DNA of 64,000 nucleotides from an uncultured Clostridia bacterium (lineage in GTDB: Bacteria > Bacillota > Clostridia > Christensenellales > CAG-138): assembly GCA_934633985.1 (NCBI GenBank), contig CAKTYU010000003.1:1-64000 (forward strand). The letters are read 5' to 3'. This document shows positions 1 through 7,027 of the stretch, piece after piece. How positions within the stretch are numbered: position 1 is the stretch's first letter; the number at the start of each line of letters is the position of its first letter. A program made the position numbers and the translations under genes. The notes beneath the pieces are model-generated. The model saw nothing but the letters and a program-made list of their open reading frames with translations, was not told where the DNA came from and did no database searches.

Positions 1-74
1 GCATTATAATATCTACAAGTATAATACCAAGGGCAAGCGGCGGTCAGCACACCATCCGAAAGGAGGTGTGAAGT

Positions 75-158
75 ATGCTGGAATGGATTATTGCGCTCAT
101 TCTTGCGCTCAAGCATGAAATAGAGTCGATAACGATCATAAAGTTCCGACATAAATAA
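75..158 (+). CDS. Small hydrophobic peptide, putative type I toxin (copy 1)
   Basis: A 27-residue peptide with a short hydrophobic N-terminal helix (IIALILAL) followed by a charged, basic tail containing ESITI. The strong Shine-Dalgarno GGAGGTGTG (62-70) sits just ahead of ATG at 75. It is paralogous to the peptides at 484 and 920, sharing the hydrophobic start, an E/DIxSITI core and a Lys/Arg-rich end. A TATAAT lies at 5-10, but its -35 would fall outside the window. A convergent promoter reads back across the 3' end. Size, layout and charge pattern fit membrane-active type I toxins of Firmicutes (TxpA, Fst and holin-like groups). That assignment is inference from architecture; I do not recognise a named family. 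Confidence 0.6.
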   Translation: MLEWIIALILALKHEIESITIIKFRHK

Positions 159-242
159 CCGCCCTGCTGGAATCAGGACGGTTATTCCCTTATTAGGGAA
201 AAATTAGTTATTGAAGTCGGCTGACCGTTTAGGTCTTGCCCT
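148..242 (-). ncRNA. Putative antisense antitoxin RNA, cassette 1
   Basis: A transcript from the minus-strand promoter at 249-277 would start near 242 and run toward the toxin gene. It would stop at the hairpin with arms 157-166 and 174-183. That makes it about 95 nt and overlaps the toxin stop codon and 3' UTR, as in the RatA/txpA arrangement. The ends are estimated from promoter and hairpin positions only. Confidence 0.5.
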
Positions 243-248
243 ATAAGT

Positions 249-277
249 ATTATACTAGTTCCCCCCTCTCATGTCAA
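249..277 (-). promoter_or_regulatory. Sigma-A-type promoter for antitoxin RNA 1
   Basis: On the minus strand TTGACA (272-277) and TATAAT (249-254) are both perfect consensus hexamers with a 17 bp spacer. The -35 lies inside the loop of the toxin mRNA terminator. Confidence 0.8.
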
Positions 278-296
278 TGATTGGGGGGGATTTTTT
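261..296 (+). terminator. Terminator of toxin 1 mRNA
   Basis: A run of C (261-266) pairs with a run of G (283-289), followed by six T (291-296). The loop contains the complement of the antitoxin -35 box. Confidence 0.6.
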
Positions 297-308
297 AATA
301 TGCTGAAA

Positions 309-386
309 GCAGCTTTTGCCTTTTACGGAATCCCACCACCACGCCTTGCGGCGCGGTCCCCCTCCCTTTAACAAGGGAGGCTTTTC
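309..386 (-). repeat. REP-like palindromic repeat, copy A
   Basis: Read on the minus strand it starts with CCTCCCTTGTTAAAGGGAGG and ends with GGGATTCCGTAAAAG. The same start and end occur in opposite orientation at 706-773, with a different central palindrome. It is non-coding and lies between cassettes 1 and 2. It resembles REP/BIME-type intergenic repeats. Confidence 0.55.
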
Positions 387-390
387 TTAA

Positions 391-419
391 TAGACAAAAT
401 TCTACATAAGCATTATAAT
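391..419 (+). promoter_or_regulatory. Promoter of toxin cassette 2
   Basis: TAGACA (391-396) and TATAAT (414-419) have a 17 bp spacer. A second TATAAT at 429-434 has no good -35. The same TAGACA-17-TATAAT arrangement occurs for copy 3. Confidence 0.65.
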
Positions 420-483
420 ATCTACAAGTATAATACCAAGGGCAAGCGGCGGTCAGCACACCATCCGAAAGGAGGTGTGAAGT

Positions 484-564
484 ATGATTGAATTGATTAT
501 CCTGCTTTTTGTTGCGCTGAAGCGTGACATAAAATCGATAACCATAACGGTCAGAAAGAAATAA
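484..564 (+). CDS. Small hydrophobic peptide, putative type I toxin (copy 2)
   Basis: A 26-residue paralogue of the peptide at 75, with hydrophobic N-terminus ELIILLFVAL, a KRDIKSITIT middle and a basic end. The leader from 410 to the start codon is nearly identical to positions 1-76, so the whole cassette is a direct repeat about 409 bp away. GGAGGTGTG stands 5-13 bases before ATG 484. The peptide sequence has drifted while the leader, hairpins and promoters stayed the same. This favours a functional RNA-regulated unit over a fresh duplication. Toxin function is inferred. Confidence 0.6.
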   Translation: MIELIILLFVALKRDIKSITITVRKK

Positions 565-645
565 CCGCCCTGCTGATACCAGAGCGGTTATTTTCATAAC
601 TGGAAATAACTCTTAAATATTGGCTGACCGTTTAGGTCTTACCCT
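555..645 (-). ncRNA. Putative antisense antitoxin RNA, cassette 2
   Basis: It is predicted from the minus-strand promoter at 652-680 and the hairpin AACCGC (563-568)/GCGGTT (584-589). It would overlap the toxin stop codon and 3' UTR. Ends are estimated. Confidence 0.5.
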
Positions 646-651
646 ATAAGT

Positions 652-680
652 ATTATACTAGTTCCCCCCTTTCATGTCAA
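652..680 (-). promoter_or_regulatory. Sigma-A-type promoter for antitoxin RNA 2
   Basis: Minus-strand TTGACA (675-680) and TATAAT (652-657), both perfect, with a 17 bp spacer. Confidence 0.8.
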
Positions 681-700
681 TGATTGGGGGGGATTTTTTT
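664..700 (+). terminator. Terminator of toxin 2 mRNA
   Basis: C run 664-669 pairs with G run 686-692, followed by seven T (694-700). The antitoxin -35 box lies in the loop. Confidence 0.6.
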
Positions 701-705
701 AATAT

Positions 706-773
706 AAAAGCCCCCCTTGTTAAAGGGGGGAAGGCCAATGCGACGCATTGGCGGGGGGATTCCGTAAAAGCTG
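706..773 (+). repeat. REP-like palindromic repeat, copy B
   Basis: CCCCCCTTGTTAAAGGGGGG, then a central palindrome (CCAATGCG/CGCATTGG), then GGGGGATTCCGTAAAAGCTG. It is an inverted relative of 309-386. Confidence 0.55.
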
Positions 774-784
774 TTTTAATGCGT

Positions 785-820
785 AAAAATACCGTCTACG
801 CATTGACATACGCAGACGGT
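785..820 (-). terminator. Terminator of toxin 3 mRNA
   Basis: Minus-strand hairpin with arms at about 809-820 and 791-802 (GT wobbles allowed), followed by ATTTTT. The TTGACA of the opposing promoter is exactly the loop. Confidence 0.65.
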
Positions 821-831
821 ACGGGTATAAT
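803..831 (+). promoter_or_regulatory. Sigma-A-type promoter for antitoxin RNA 3
   Basis: TTGACA (803-808), 17 bp, TATAAT (826-831): perfect consensus on the + strand, facing the toxin gene at 997-920. Confidence 0.8.
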
Positions 832-837
832 ATCAGT

Positions 838-929
838 AGGGTAAGATCGTAACGGTCAGCCAATACCTTATAACGATTATTCCCTGATGGGAACTACCGC
901 TCTGGTGCTAGCAGGGCGGTTATTTTTTG
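838..929 (+). ncRNA. Putative antisense antitoxin RNA, cassette 3
   Basis: It would start near 838 and end at the hairpin ACCGC (896-900)/GCGGT (916-920) with its T tract at 923-928. It overlaps the last codons of the toxin gene. Ends are estimated. Confidence 0.55.
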
Positions 930-997
930 CGTATCGTTATTGTTATGGACTTGATTTCGCCTAAAAAAGCAAAAAGAAGCGCGAACAACTTCAACAT
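920..997 (-). CDS. Small hydrophobic peptide, putative type I toxin (copy 3, inverted)
   Basis: A 25-residue paralogue on the minus strand. It has a hydrophobic N-terminus LKLFALLFALL followed by GEIKSITITIRKK. It has its own GGGGGTGTG Shine-Dalgarno and a leader sharing GGGCAAGCGGCGGTCAGC with copies 1 and 2. Its toxin and antitoxin promoters and terminators are all mirrored, so the entire unit was inverted or inserted in the other direction. The downstream sequence differs from copies 1 and 2 while the hairpin and promoter logic is kept. As above, toxin function is inferred from organisation. Confidence 0.6.
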   Translation of the reverse strand: MLKLFALLFAFLGEIKSITITIRKK

Positions 998-1061
998 GCG
1001 CCACACCCCCTTTCGGATGGTGTGCTGACCGCCGCTTGCCCTGTGTATTATACCTGCAAAC

Positions 1062-1090
1062 ATTATAATACTTAAGCAGAAGGTTGTCTA
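1062..1090 (-). promoter_or_regulatory. Promoter of toxin cassette 3
   Basis: Minus-strand TAGACA (1085-1090), 17 bp, TATAAT (1062-1067), the same arrangement as for cassette 2. Confidence 0.65.
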
Positions 1091-1247
1091 TATTTAAGGA
1101 AAGCCCTTCTGCTTATTAAAAAAAGAAGTTTTCTTATCGTATTTCCCCCTTTTCTTTGACTTTGCCGAAATAATGCGTTATCATATTATGAGGGTCACAT
1201 TGGCTATATTTTATCATTAAGTAATAAAAAGGAGCGATGTCCAGACT

Positions 1248-2096
1248 ATGTACCGTATAGTTAGAAAAGAACGCCTTCACGACACGGTGTCTTTGATAGA
1301 GGTCGAAGCGCCCTATGTCGCAAGGAAAGCCCTGCCCGGGCAGTTCATTGTGCTTCGCATTGACGAAAAGGGCGAGCGCATACCCCTCACCATTGCGGAT
1401 TACGACAGGGAGAAGGGCACGGCAACCGTTATATTCCAGAAGGTGGGCGCGACCACGAAGCGCCTTGACCTCCTGGAGGAGGGCGATTGCCTGATGGACT
1501 TTGCGGGCCCTTTGGGCAAGGCCAGCGAGTTTGACCACCTGAAGGGCAAGAGGGCTGCCGTGGTGGCGGGCGGTCTGGGCGTTGCGATCGCATACCCCCA
1601 GGCCAAGGCGCTGAGCGCCGAGGGCGCGGAGGTGGACGCCTTCATAGGCTTCCGCAGCACCAGCCTGTACATACTGACCGAGGAATTCAAGAGCGCCTGC
1701 AAGAACCTCTACATAATGACCGACGACGGCTCCAACGGGCATAAAGGCTTCGTTACGGAGGCCCTTGCGGAGCAGCTGAAGGCCGGCGCAAGGTATGACG
1801 AGGTGTTCGTCCTGGGGCCCATGCCCATGATGCGCGCCGTATGCAACCTTACAAAGGAATACGGCATAAAGACCACCGTCTCCATGAACACCATAATGAT
1901 AGACGGCACCGGCATGTGCGGCGGCTGCCGCCTTACCGTAAACGGCGAGACCAAGTTCGCCTGCGTGGACGGGCCGGACTTTGACGGCCACCTTGTGGAC
2001 TTTGACGAGGCCATCATGCGCAGCCGCATGTACAAGGCCGAGGAAAAGCTTTCCGACGAGAAGCACTTCTGCCATCTTATAGGAGGGGAGAGATAA
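1248..2096 (+). CDS. nfnA: Ferredoxin-NADP+ reductase subunit alpha (NfnA/SudB-like FAD and 2Fe-2S flavoprotein)
   Basis: A 282-residue member of the dihydroorotate dehydrogenase electron transfer subunit-like flavoprotein family. The FAD-binding barrel carries RIPLTIADYD near residue 45. The nucleotide-binding half has VVAGGLGVAIAYPQAKAL near residue 105. A Cys cluster near residues 223-238 (MCGGCRLTV then FACVDGP) fits the 2Fe-2S site. The next gene starts 2 bp after the stop and encodes the large NfnB/GltA-type subunit. Known NfnAB complexes couple NADH and ferredoxin oxidation to NADP+ reduction by electron bifurcation in the cytoplasm. A sulfide dehydrogenase (SudAB) role is the main alternative. 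Confidence 0.85.
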   Translation: MYRIVRKERLHDTVSLIEVEAPYVARKALPGQFIVLRIDEKGERIPLTIADYDREKGTATVIFQKVGATTKRLDLLEEGDCLMDFAGPLGKASEFDHLKGKRAAVVAGGLGVAIAYPQAKALSAEGAEVDAFIGFRSTSLYILTEEFKSACKNLYIMTDDGSNGHKGFVTEALAEQLKAGARYDEVFVLGPMPMMRAVCNLTKEYGIKTTVSMNTIMIDGTGMCGGCRLTVNGETKFACVDGPDFDGHLVDFDEAIMRSRMYKAEEKLSDEKHFCHLIGGER

Positions 2097-2097
2097 C

Positions 2098-3492
2098 ATG
2101 CCTAACATGACCTTGCAAAAGACCCCTGCCCGTGAGCAGGAGCCGAACATCCGCAACAGGAACTTCATGGAGGTATCCCAGGGCTACGACGAGGAGCTCG
2201 CCCTCAACGAGGCGGCCCGCTGCCTGCATTGCAAGAACATGCCCTGCGTTTCCGGCTGCCCGGTAAACGTGCATATACCCGACTTTATAGCGAAGATCGC
2301 CGAGCACGACTATGAGGGCGCCTACGCCATAATAAAGAGCACCAACAACCTCCCCGCTATATGCGGCCGGGTATGCCCCCAGGAGAGCCAGTGCGAGAGC
2401 AAGTGCGTCCGGGGCATAAAGGGCGAGCCGGTGGGCATAGGCCGGCTGGAGCGCTTCGCGGCGGATTACGCCATGGCAAAGGGCTCCGCCCCCGCCGAGG
2501 TACCCGCCCCCAACGGCAAGAAGGTAGCCGTCATAGGCTCCGGCCCCGCGGGCCTTACCTGCGCGGGCGACCTTGCGAAGCTGGGCTACGAGGTGCATAT
2601 ATTCGAGGCGCTGCATACCCCCGGCGGCGTGCTGGTATACGGCATACCCGAGTTCCGTCTCCCCAAGGCGCTGGTCCGGGACGAGATAAAGAACGTGGAG
2701 GACATGGGCGTAAAGATAGAGACCAACGTGGTCATAGGCCGCTCCATAAGCCTCGACGAGCTGATGGAGGACGAGGGCTTTGACGCGGTATTCGTAGGAA
2801 GCGGCGCGGGACTGCCCAACTTCCAGAAGATACCCGGCGAGAACCTTTGCGGCGTATACTCCGCAAACGAGTTCCTTACCCGCATAAACCTCATGAAGGC
2901 ATACGAGTTCCCCGAGACGGATACCCCCATCCGCGTGGGCAAGAACGCCGCGGTAATAGGCGGCGGCAACGTGGCTATGGACGCCGCCCGCTGCGCAAAG
3001 CGCCTGGGCGCGGAGAACGTATACATCGTATACCGCAGGAGCGAGGCGGAAATGCCCGCCCGCCGGGAGGAGGTACACCACGCCAAGGAGGAGGGCATCA
3101 TCTTCAAGGTGCTCAACAACCCCACCCGCATAAACGGCGACGAGAACGGCTATGTCACCTCTATGGAGTGCATAGAGATGGAGCTGGGCGAGCCCGACGC
3201 TTCCGGCCGCCGCAGGCCCATCGCCAAGGAGGGCAGCGAGTTCACCCTTGACGTTGACACCGTGATAGTTGCCATAGGCAACAGCCCCAACCCCCTCATC
3301 AAGAACACCACCCCCGGCCTGACAGTGGGCCGCAAGGGCGAGATAACCGCCGATCCCGAGACCGGCGCCACCTCCAAGCCCGGCGTGTTCGCGGGCGGCG
3401 ACGCCGTTACCGGCGCAGCCACCGTAATACTGGCCATGGGCGCGGGCAAGAAGGCCGCCGCCGCCATCGACGAGTACCTCAAGAATAAATAA
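2098..3492 (+). CDS. nfnB: NfnB / GltA-type NADPH oxidoreductase (glutamate synthase small-subunit family)
   Basis: A 464-residue protein. Its N-terminal iron-sulfur region has two Cys sets (CLHCKNMPCVSGCP and CGRVCPQESQCESKC). A FAD-binding Rossmann motif VIGSGPAGL and the PGGVLVYGIPEFRLPK block follow. A second dinucleotide site is AAVIGGGNVAMDAARCAKRLG, with YRRSEAEMPAR in the NADP domain. It is translated directly after nfnA (ATAAC then ATG), so the pair should form one enzyme. It is often annotated as homotetrameric NADPH-dependent glutamate synthase GltA. No large glutamate synthase subunit is adjacent, which favours the NfnAB reading. Confidence 0.85.
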   Translation: MPNMTLQKTPAREQEPNIRNRNFMEVSQGYDEELALNEAARCLHCKNMPCVSGCPVNVHIPDFIAKIAEHDYEGAYAIIKSTNNLPAICGRVCPQESQCESKCVRGIKGEPVGIGRLERFAADYAMAKGSAPAEVPAPNGKKVAVIGSGPAGLTCAGDLAKLGYEVHIFEALHTPGGVLVYGIPEFRLPKALVRDEIKNVEDMGVKIETNVVIGRSISLDELMEDEGFDAVFVGSGAGLPNFQKIPGENLCGVYSANEFLTRINLMKAYEFPETDTPIRVGKNAAVIGGGNVAMDAARCAKRLGAENVYIVYRRSEAEMPARREEVHHAKEEGIIFKVLNNPTRINGDENGYVTSMECIEMELGEPDASGRRRPIAKEGSEFTLDVDTVIVAIGNSPNPLIKNTTPGLTVGRKGEITADPETGATSKPGVFAGGDAVTGAATVILAMGAGKKAAAAIDEYLKNK

Positions 3493-3510
3493 AGCGTAAA
3501 GCAGCTTTAA

Positions 3511-3543
3511 GCCCTGCCGTACACGATACGGCAGGGCCTTTCT
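3511..3543 (+). terminator. Terminator after nfnAB
   Basis: GCCCTGCCGT/ACGGCAGGGC hairpin followed by a short T tract. Confidence 0.8.
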
Positions 3544-3579
3544 TATAATTTTTAATAATTTTATCGTCCGCCTTTCTTT

Positions 3580-5037
3580 TTACCCCATAAACGCCACGCG
3601 CTCGCCGCCCTGCAGCACCTCGGGAAGCTCATTCATGCGAAGGAGGTTTGCCCGGCTGGTGTTGTACTCCCGGGCTATGGAGTATAGCGTATCCCCGGCC
3701 TCCGCGAAGTATACGGTCATGCCCTGATGTGGGGGCCGCGCCGGGCACTCCTCTATGCCCGTCACCGCCTCAAGGCCGCCGGTGCAGTACAGCTCCGCCG
3801 CCAGTATCAGCGTGCAGTTCAGCTCCACGCTCCTGCCGCCCCCCGCCGCGGAGGCCGCCGCCACACCGTATATCATAGCGTCCGTCGCCCCCGGCGCCTC
3901 CATGCTCACGGCAAAGGGTATATCCTCGTTAAAGGCGAATATGCTGCCGCTTTCGGCGGCGTAGAGTATGCGGGTGAACAGCAGCCCCTCGGCGGAGAGT
4001 ATGCCGTTTTCCATGCCGTATGAGGTGACTATGGGCCGCGCCGTGGCGTATACCGCCCGCGCCGCCTCCGGCATGCCGTCGGGTATCATAACGTTCTCGC
4101 TTATGGACTGCCGCTGGGTGCTCAGCCCGCAGTAGGACGAGGTGCATATAAGCCCGTGGGTACATTCAAAGGGCGCTGTGGGGGAAAAGGCGTCCGTCAC
4201 CGCGTCAAAGCGGCCCCCTGCACGCCCCCATGCCCGGTATGCAAGCTCCACGTCCGCTATCACCATGCCGAAATCCTCCGCGCCCCGCACCTGAAAGCCC
4301 GATACGCTCACCTCGCCCCACATTTGGCTCTGGGCCTCGCCCTCCACGGCCTGGGAGAAGGGTATGGCCTGATTGAGCTGGCTCATGGCCCCCGTGCGGC
4401 TGCGCACCAGCGCCGATATGTAGAGCGTGCCCTCGAGGCATATCCCCTCCTTTGCGGGGGATACCTCCCTCAGCGCCCCATGTACCTCGCTGTAAAGCAC
4501 CTCTGCGGCGAAGGGGGCCTCTATCTCCTCCCGCAGCCGGAAGCTGCCCCGGCTCTCCCCCGCCCGCTCATAGAGGGTAAGCTCCTGCCGCTGCTGCTCA
4601 TAGTCCTCTATGCCGCTTATGCCGTCCAGCACCCGCGCCCCGCCGGAGGCCGTCGCCATAGCGCTTATATCCGCCACGGCGCTCAGGGCTATGCCCCCCT
4701 CCCCCCTGGTTACTTCAAGGGACTGGAGCGCGGCGCGCACCTCCGCCCTCATGCCCTCATGCACCCCCTCCGCGGCTATGCGGTGGGTAAAGGGGGCCGT
4801 CGAGGTGAAGGCGAACACACCGTCATCCATGCATATAAGGTCTATTTTGACCACACCCTCTATGGCTATTTCCCCCTCCCGGGCATAGGCCGAGGATATG
4901 GCCGCCTCGCCTGTGTACGACAGTATCTCCCTTGCGCAGCGCCCCTCCGGCAGCGGTATGCCGCCCTCCACAGTGCCCTGAGATATCCCCGTATATATTA
5001 TCCGCTCCCCCGGAAGCTCCTTCCATATAAGCTCCAT
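3580..5037 (-). CDS. sipL: SipL-like spore coat morphogenetic protein (DUF3794 repeats plus LysM)
   Basis: A 485-residue protein built from repeated DUF3794 (SPOCS) units over about residues 1-430. It ends with a LysM domain (YFAEAGDTLYSIAREYN through GGERVAFMG). This order matches SipL of Clostridia, which binds SpoIVA through its LysM domain and is needed to assemble the coat around the forespore. There is no signal peptide, which fits action in the mother-cell cytosol. It lies downstream of spo0A on the same strand, 360 bp away. The family call rests on domain order recognised by eye. Confidence 0.75.
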   Translation of the reverse strand: MELIWKELPGERIIYTGISQGTVEGGIPLPEGRCAREILSYTGEAAISSAYAREGEIAIEGVVKIDLICMDDGVFAFTSTAPFTHRIAAEGVHEGMRAEVRAALQSLEVTRGEGGIALSAVADISAMATASGGARVLDGISGIEDYEQQRQELTLYERAGESRGSFRLREEIEAPFAAEVLYSEVHGALREVSPAKEGICLEGTLYISALVRSRTGAMSQLNQAIPFSQAVEGEAQSQMWGEVSVSGFQVRGAEDFGMVIADVELAYRAWGRAGGRFDAVTDAFSPTAPFECTHGLICTSSYCGLSTQRQSISENVMIPDGMPEAARAVYATARPIVTSYGMENGILSAEGLLFTRILYAAESGSIFAFNEDIPFAVSMEAPGATDAMIYGVAAASAAGGGRSVELNCTLILAAELYCTGGLEAVTGIEECPARPPHQGMTVYFAEAGDTLYSIAREYNTSRANLLRMNELPEVLQGGERVAFMG

Positions 5038-5397
5038 GTTCCCGCTCCTCTCGCAAAGATTATCGTTATATAATCATACGAGGGCATACCTCCGATTATG
5101 CGGCCCTGCGGCCCTCCCGTCCCCTTCGCCCGAAAAACGAAGGCAAAAAATACGCCCGTGATAATATTTATTGTTTATCATTCCGGGCGCTTGTACGAGT
5201 ATGCTGCATAAAAAATGAGTATGCAGAGACGTTATTAACATGAGTTGCCAACATTATCAACATAGTTATCCACATTCCGGTGCGTTTTAGCGTATTTTGG
5301 TGTTGGCAAGAGGTTAAGAATAAACCCTTGACGAATATTTATTATCGCCCCCTCCCCCGCTTCCGGCGGCAAAAGGATATTATTTTACAGGGCGGTA
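5038..5397. other. Intergenic region between spo0A and sipL with DnaA-box-like 9-mers
   Basis: No gene is seen. It holds three related 9-mers on the + strand: TTATTAACA (5232-5240), TTATCAACA (5254-5262) and TTATCCACA (5266-5274). The last is the perfect DnaA-box consensus. A TGACGAA at 5329-5335 matches the 0A-box core TGNCGAA. The sipL promoter must lie here too. Confidence 0.4.
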
Positions 5398-6204
5398 TCA
5401 TATCACATTCTGTATCTCCCCCCTTCCGCTCTTTTCCCTGGCGTTTTCCATTATGAGCTTATCCGCTACGAGGGCGATGAACTCGCCGTTGGTGGGCTTG
5501 TCGTTCTTGCTGTATATATTGTAGCCGAATATCTGGTTAATGTTCTCGATCTTGCCCCGGGTCCAGGCCACCTCTATGGCGTGGCGTATGGCCCGCTCCA
5601 CCTTGGAGGCGGAGGTCTGGAACCTCTTGGCGATGCCGGGGTAAAGCTCCTTGGTTATGCGGCCGCAGAGGGCGGGCTCGAAGTACACCATGCGTACCGC
5701 CTCCCGGAGGTAGTGGTAGCCCTTTATGTGGGCGGGTATGCCTATCATCAGGAACACCGCGGCTATCTTTTCGTCCAGCGTCTGGGGCTTTGGGCTGATG
5801 GCGCATACCTGCGAGCGCTGGGCGCAGGCGCTGTCCATGATATCCATTATGCGCTTGTACAGCGTGTCCGGGTCGATGGGCTTGACCATATAGTACCTTG
5901 CGCCCAGGGCGCAGGCCTGCCGCACCATCTCCTCCTGGCGCAGCGCGCTTATAACTATGACGGCGGGGGCGTCCTTGACGAGGCCGCAGCTTATGCGCTC
6001 CAGCAGCTCAAAGCCGTCCATGCCCGGCATTATGAGGTCGCAAAGCAGCACGTCGTATCTGTTGTTGTTGAGGGCGTCCAATGCGGACTGGCCGTCGCTC
6101 GCCACGTCCACCCGCTCTATCCCGTCCTGAACGGTGAGGTAATCCCTGACGGTGGTTTGGAACTGGTTGTTGCTGTCTGCCAAAAGTATGCGGTATTTAG
6201 CCAT
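5398..6204 (-). CDS. spo0A: Sporulation master regulator Spo0A
   Basis: A 268-residue response regulator. The receiver domain has acidic D10, the phospho-acceptor D56 in [16 protein letters not shown], and the VISALRQEE and YYMVKPID segments. The C-terminal DNA-binding domain contains [20 protein letters not shown] and the [12 protein letters not shown] end typical of Spo0A. Phosphorylated Spo0A binds 0A boxes and starts sporulation. The start at 6204 (MAKYRIL) is preferred to an upstream in-frame ATG at 6222 because GGAGG lies 7 nt before it. The gene stands alone, with sipL downstream on the same strand. Confidence 0.95.
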   Translation of the reverse strand: MAKYRILLADSNNQFQTTVRDYLTVQDGIERVDVASDGQSALDALNNNRYDVLLCDLIMPGMDGFELLERISCGLVKDAPAVIVISALRQEEMVRQACALGARYYMVKPIDPDTLYKRIMDIMDSACAQRSQVCAISPKPQTLDEKIAAVFLMIGIPAHIKGYHYLREAVRMVYFEPALCGRITKELYPGIAKRFQTSASKVERAIRHAIEVAWTRGKIENINQIFGYNIYSKNDKPTNGEFIALVADKLIMENAREKSGRGEIQNVI

Positions 6205-6457
6205 ATAGTGCCTCCGTAACAATATTTTTTCCGTTGCTCCCGCGGTATATGAGGTTTTCTGTATGCTGTGATTTTAGCACCGCGTTTTTCGCGGCGATAG
6301 GGAATAAATTTGGCTTTTTTTGAGGCCGTTTGCCCCCTCGGACAAAAATAATGTCCCTTTTTACAAAAAGGCCGGGAACCGCGGGAGCATTTGCCTTTTT
6401 AGCGCCGCCGTGATATGCTATAATGGATTTTGTCAAGAATTGCGGGAGGGCTTTTGT

Positions 6458-7027
6458 ATGGACGACAGCAGGCTTTTTGAAAGGGCGGTATCCTCCGAGA
6501 GGCAGTATTCCGGCCCGATGTTCGACGTGTACAGCGATACCGTGGAGCTTTGCGATAAAAAGCTCGCCCGAAGGGACTACCTGAAGCAGCTTGGCGCGGT
6601 AGCGGTGGTGCCCCTCACGGATAAGGGCGGCGTTATAATCGAGCGCCAGTTCCGCTATCCCCAGCAGCGGGTGATGACCGAGATCCCCGCGGGCAAGCTG
6701 GAGGCCTTCGACGCGGACCCCCTCGAGGCCGCAAGGCGGGAGCTCATGGAGGAGACCGGCATAACCGCAGAGGAGCTTATCCCCCTCGGCGTATACATAC
6801 CCTCCCCCGCCATACTTTCCGAAAGGATATACGTCTACCTTGCGCGGGGGCTGAGCTTCGGCGACAGCCACCCTGACGAGGGCGAATTTTTGGACTGCCG
6901 GGAGACGCCGCTGTGCCGGCTCATAGATATGATAATGGACGGCGATATCTCGGACGGCAAGACGGTGTTCGGCCTGTTCAAGGCGGCGGAGTACCTTAGG
7001 CGGGAGGGCCGCGGGACAAATGGATAA
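6458..7027 (+). CDS. Nudix hydrolase, ADP-ribose pyrophosphatase type
   Basis: A 189-residue NUDIX protein. The Nudix box runs from GKLEAF through AARRELMEETGI near residues 83-106. It has one extra residue between the Gly and the REL helix, and Asp in place of the usual Glu. VVPLTDKGGVIIERQFRYPQ upstream and the PSPAILSERIYVYLARGL block downstream match the NudF/YqkG group, which splits ADP-ribose to AMP and ribose 5-phosphate. The start ATG 6458 follows GGGAGGG with good spacing. The gene overlaps the HAD gene by 8 bp, so the two are co-translated. Confidence 0.8.
   Translation: MDDSRLFERAVSSERQYSGPMFDVYSDTVELCDKKLARRDYLKQLGAVAVVPLTDKGGVIIERQFRYPQQRVMTEIPAGKLEAFDADPLEAARRELMEETGITAEELIPLGVYIPSPAILSERIYVYLARGLSFGDSHPDEGEFLDCRETPLCRLIDMIMDGDISDGKTVFGLFKAAEYLRREGRGTNG

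Noticed and set aside
295..597. 100-codon minus-strand open frame across toxin cassette 2
   Set aside because: It runs through promoters, hairpins and the REP-like repeat and resembles no protein; the cassette reading explains the DNA better.
5232..5274. Chromosomal replication origin
   Set aside because: Only three box-like 9-mers, with no dnaA, dnaN or other oriC genes nearby; kept only as a box cluster.
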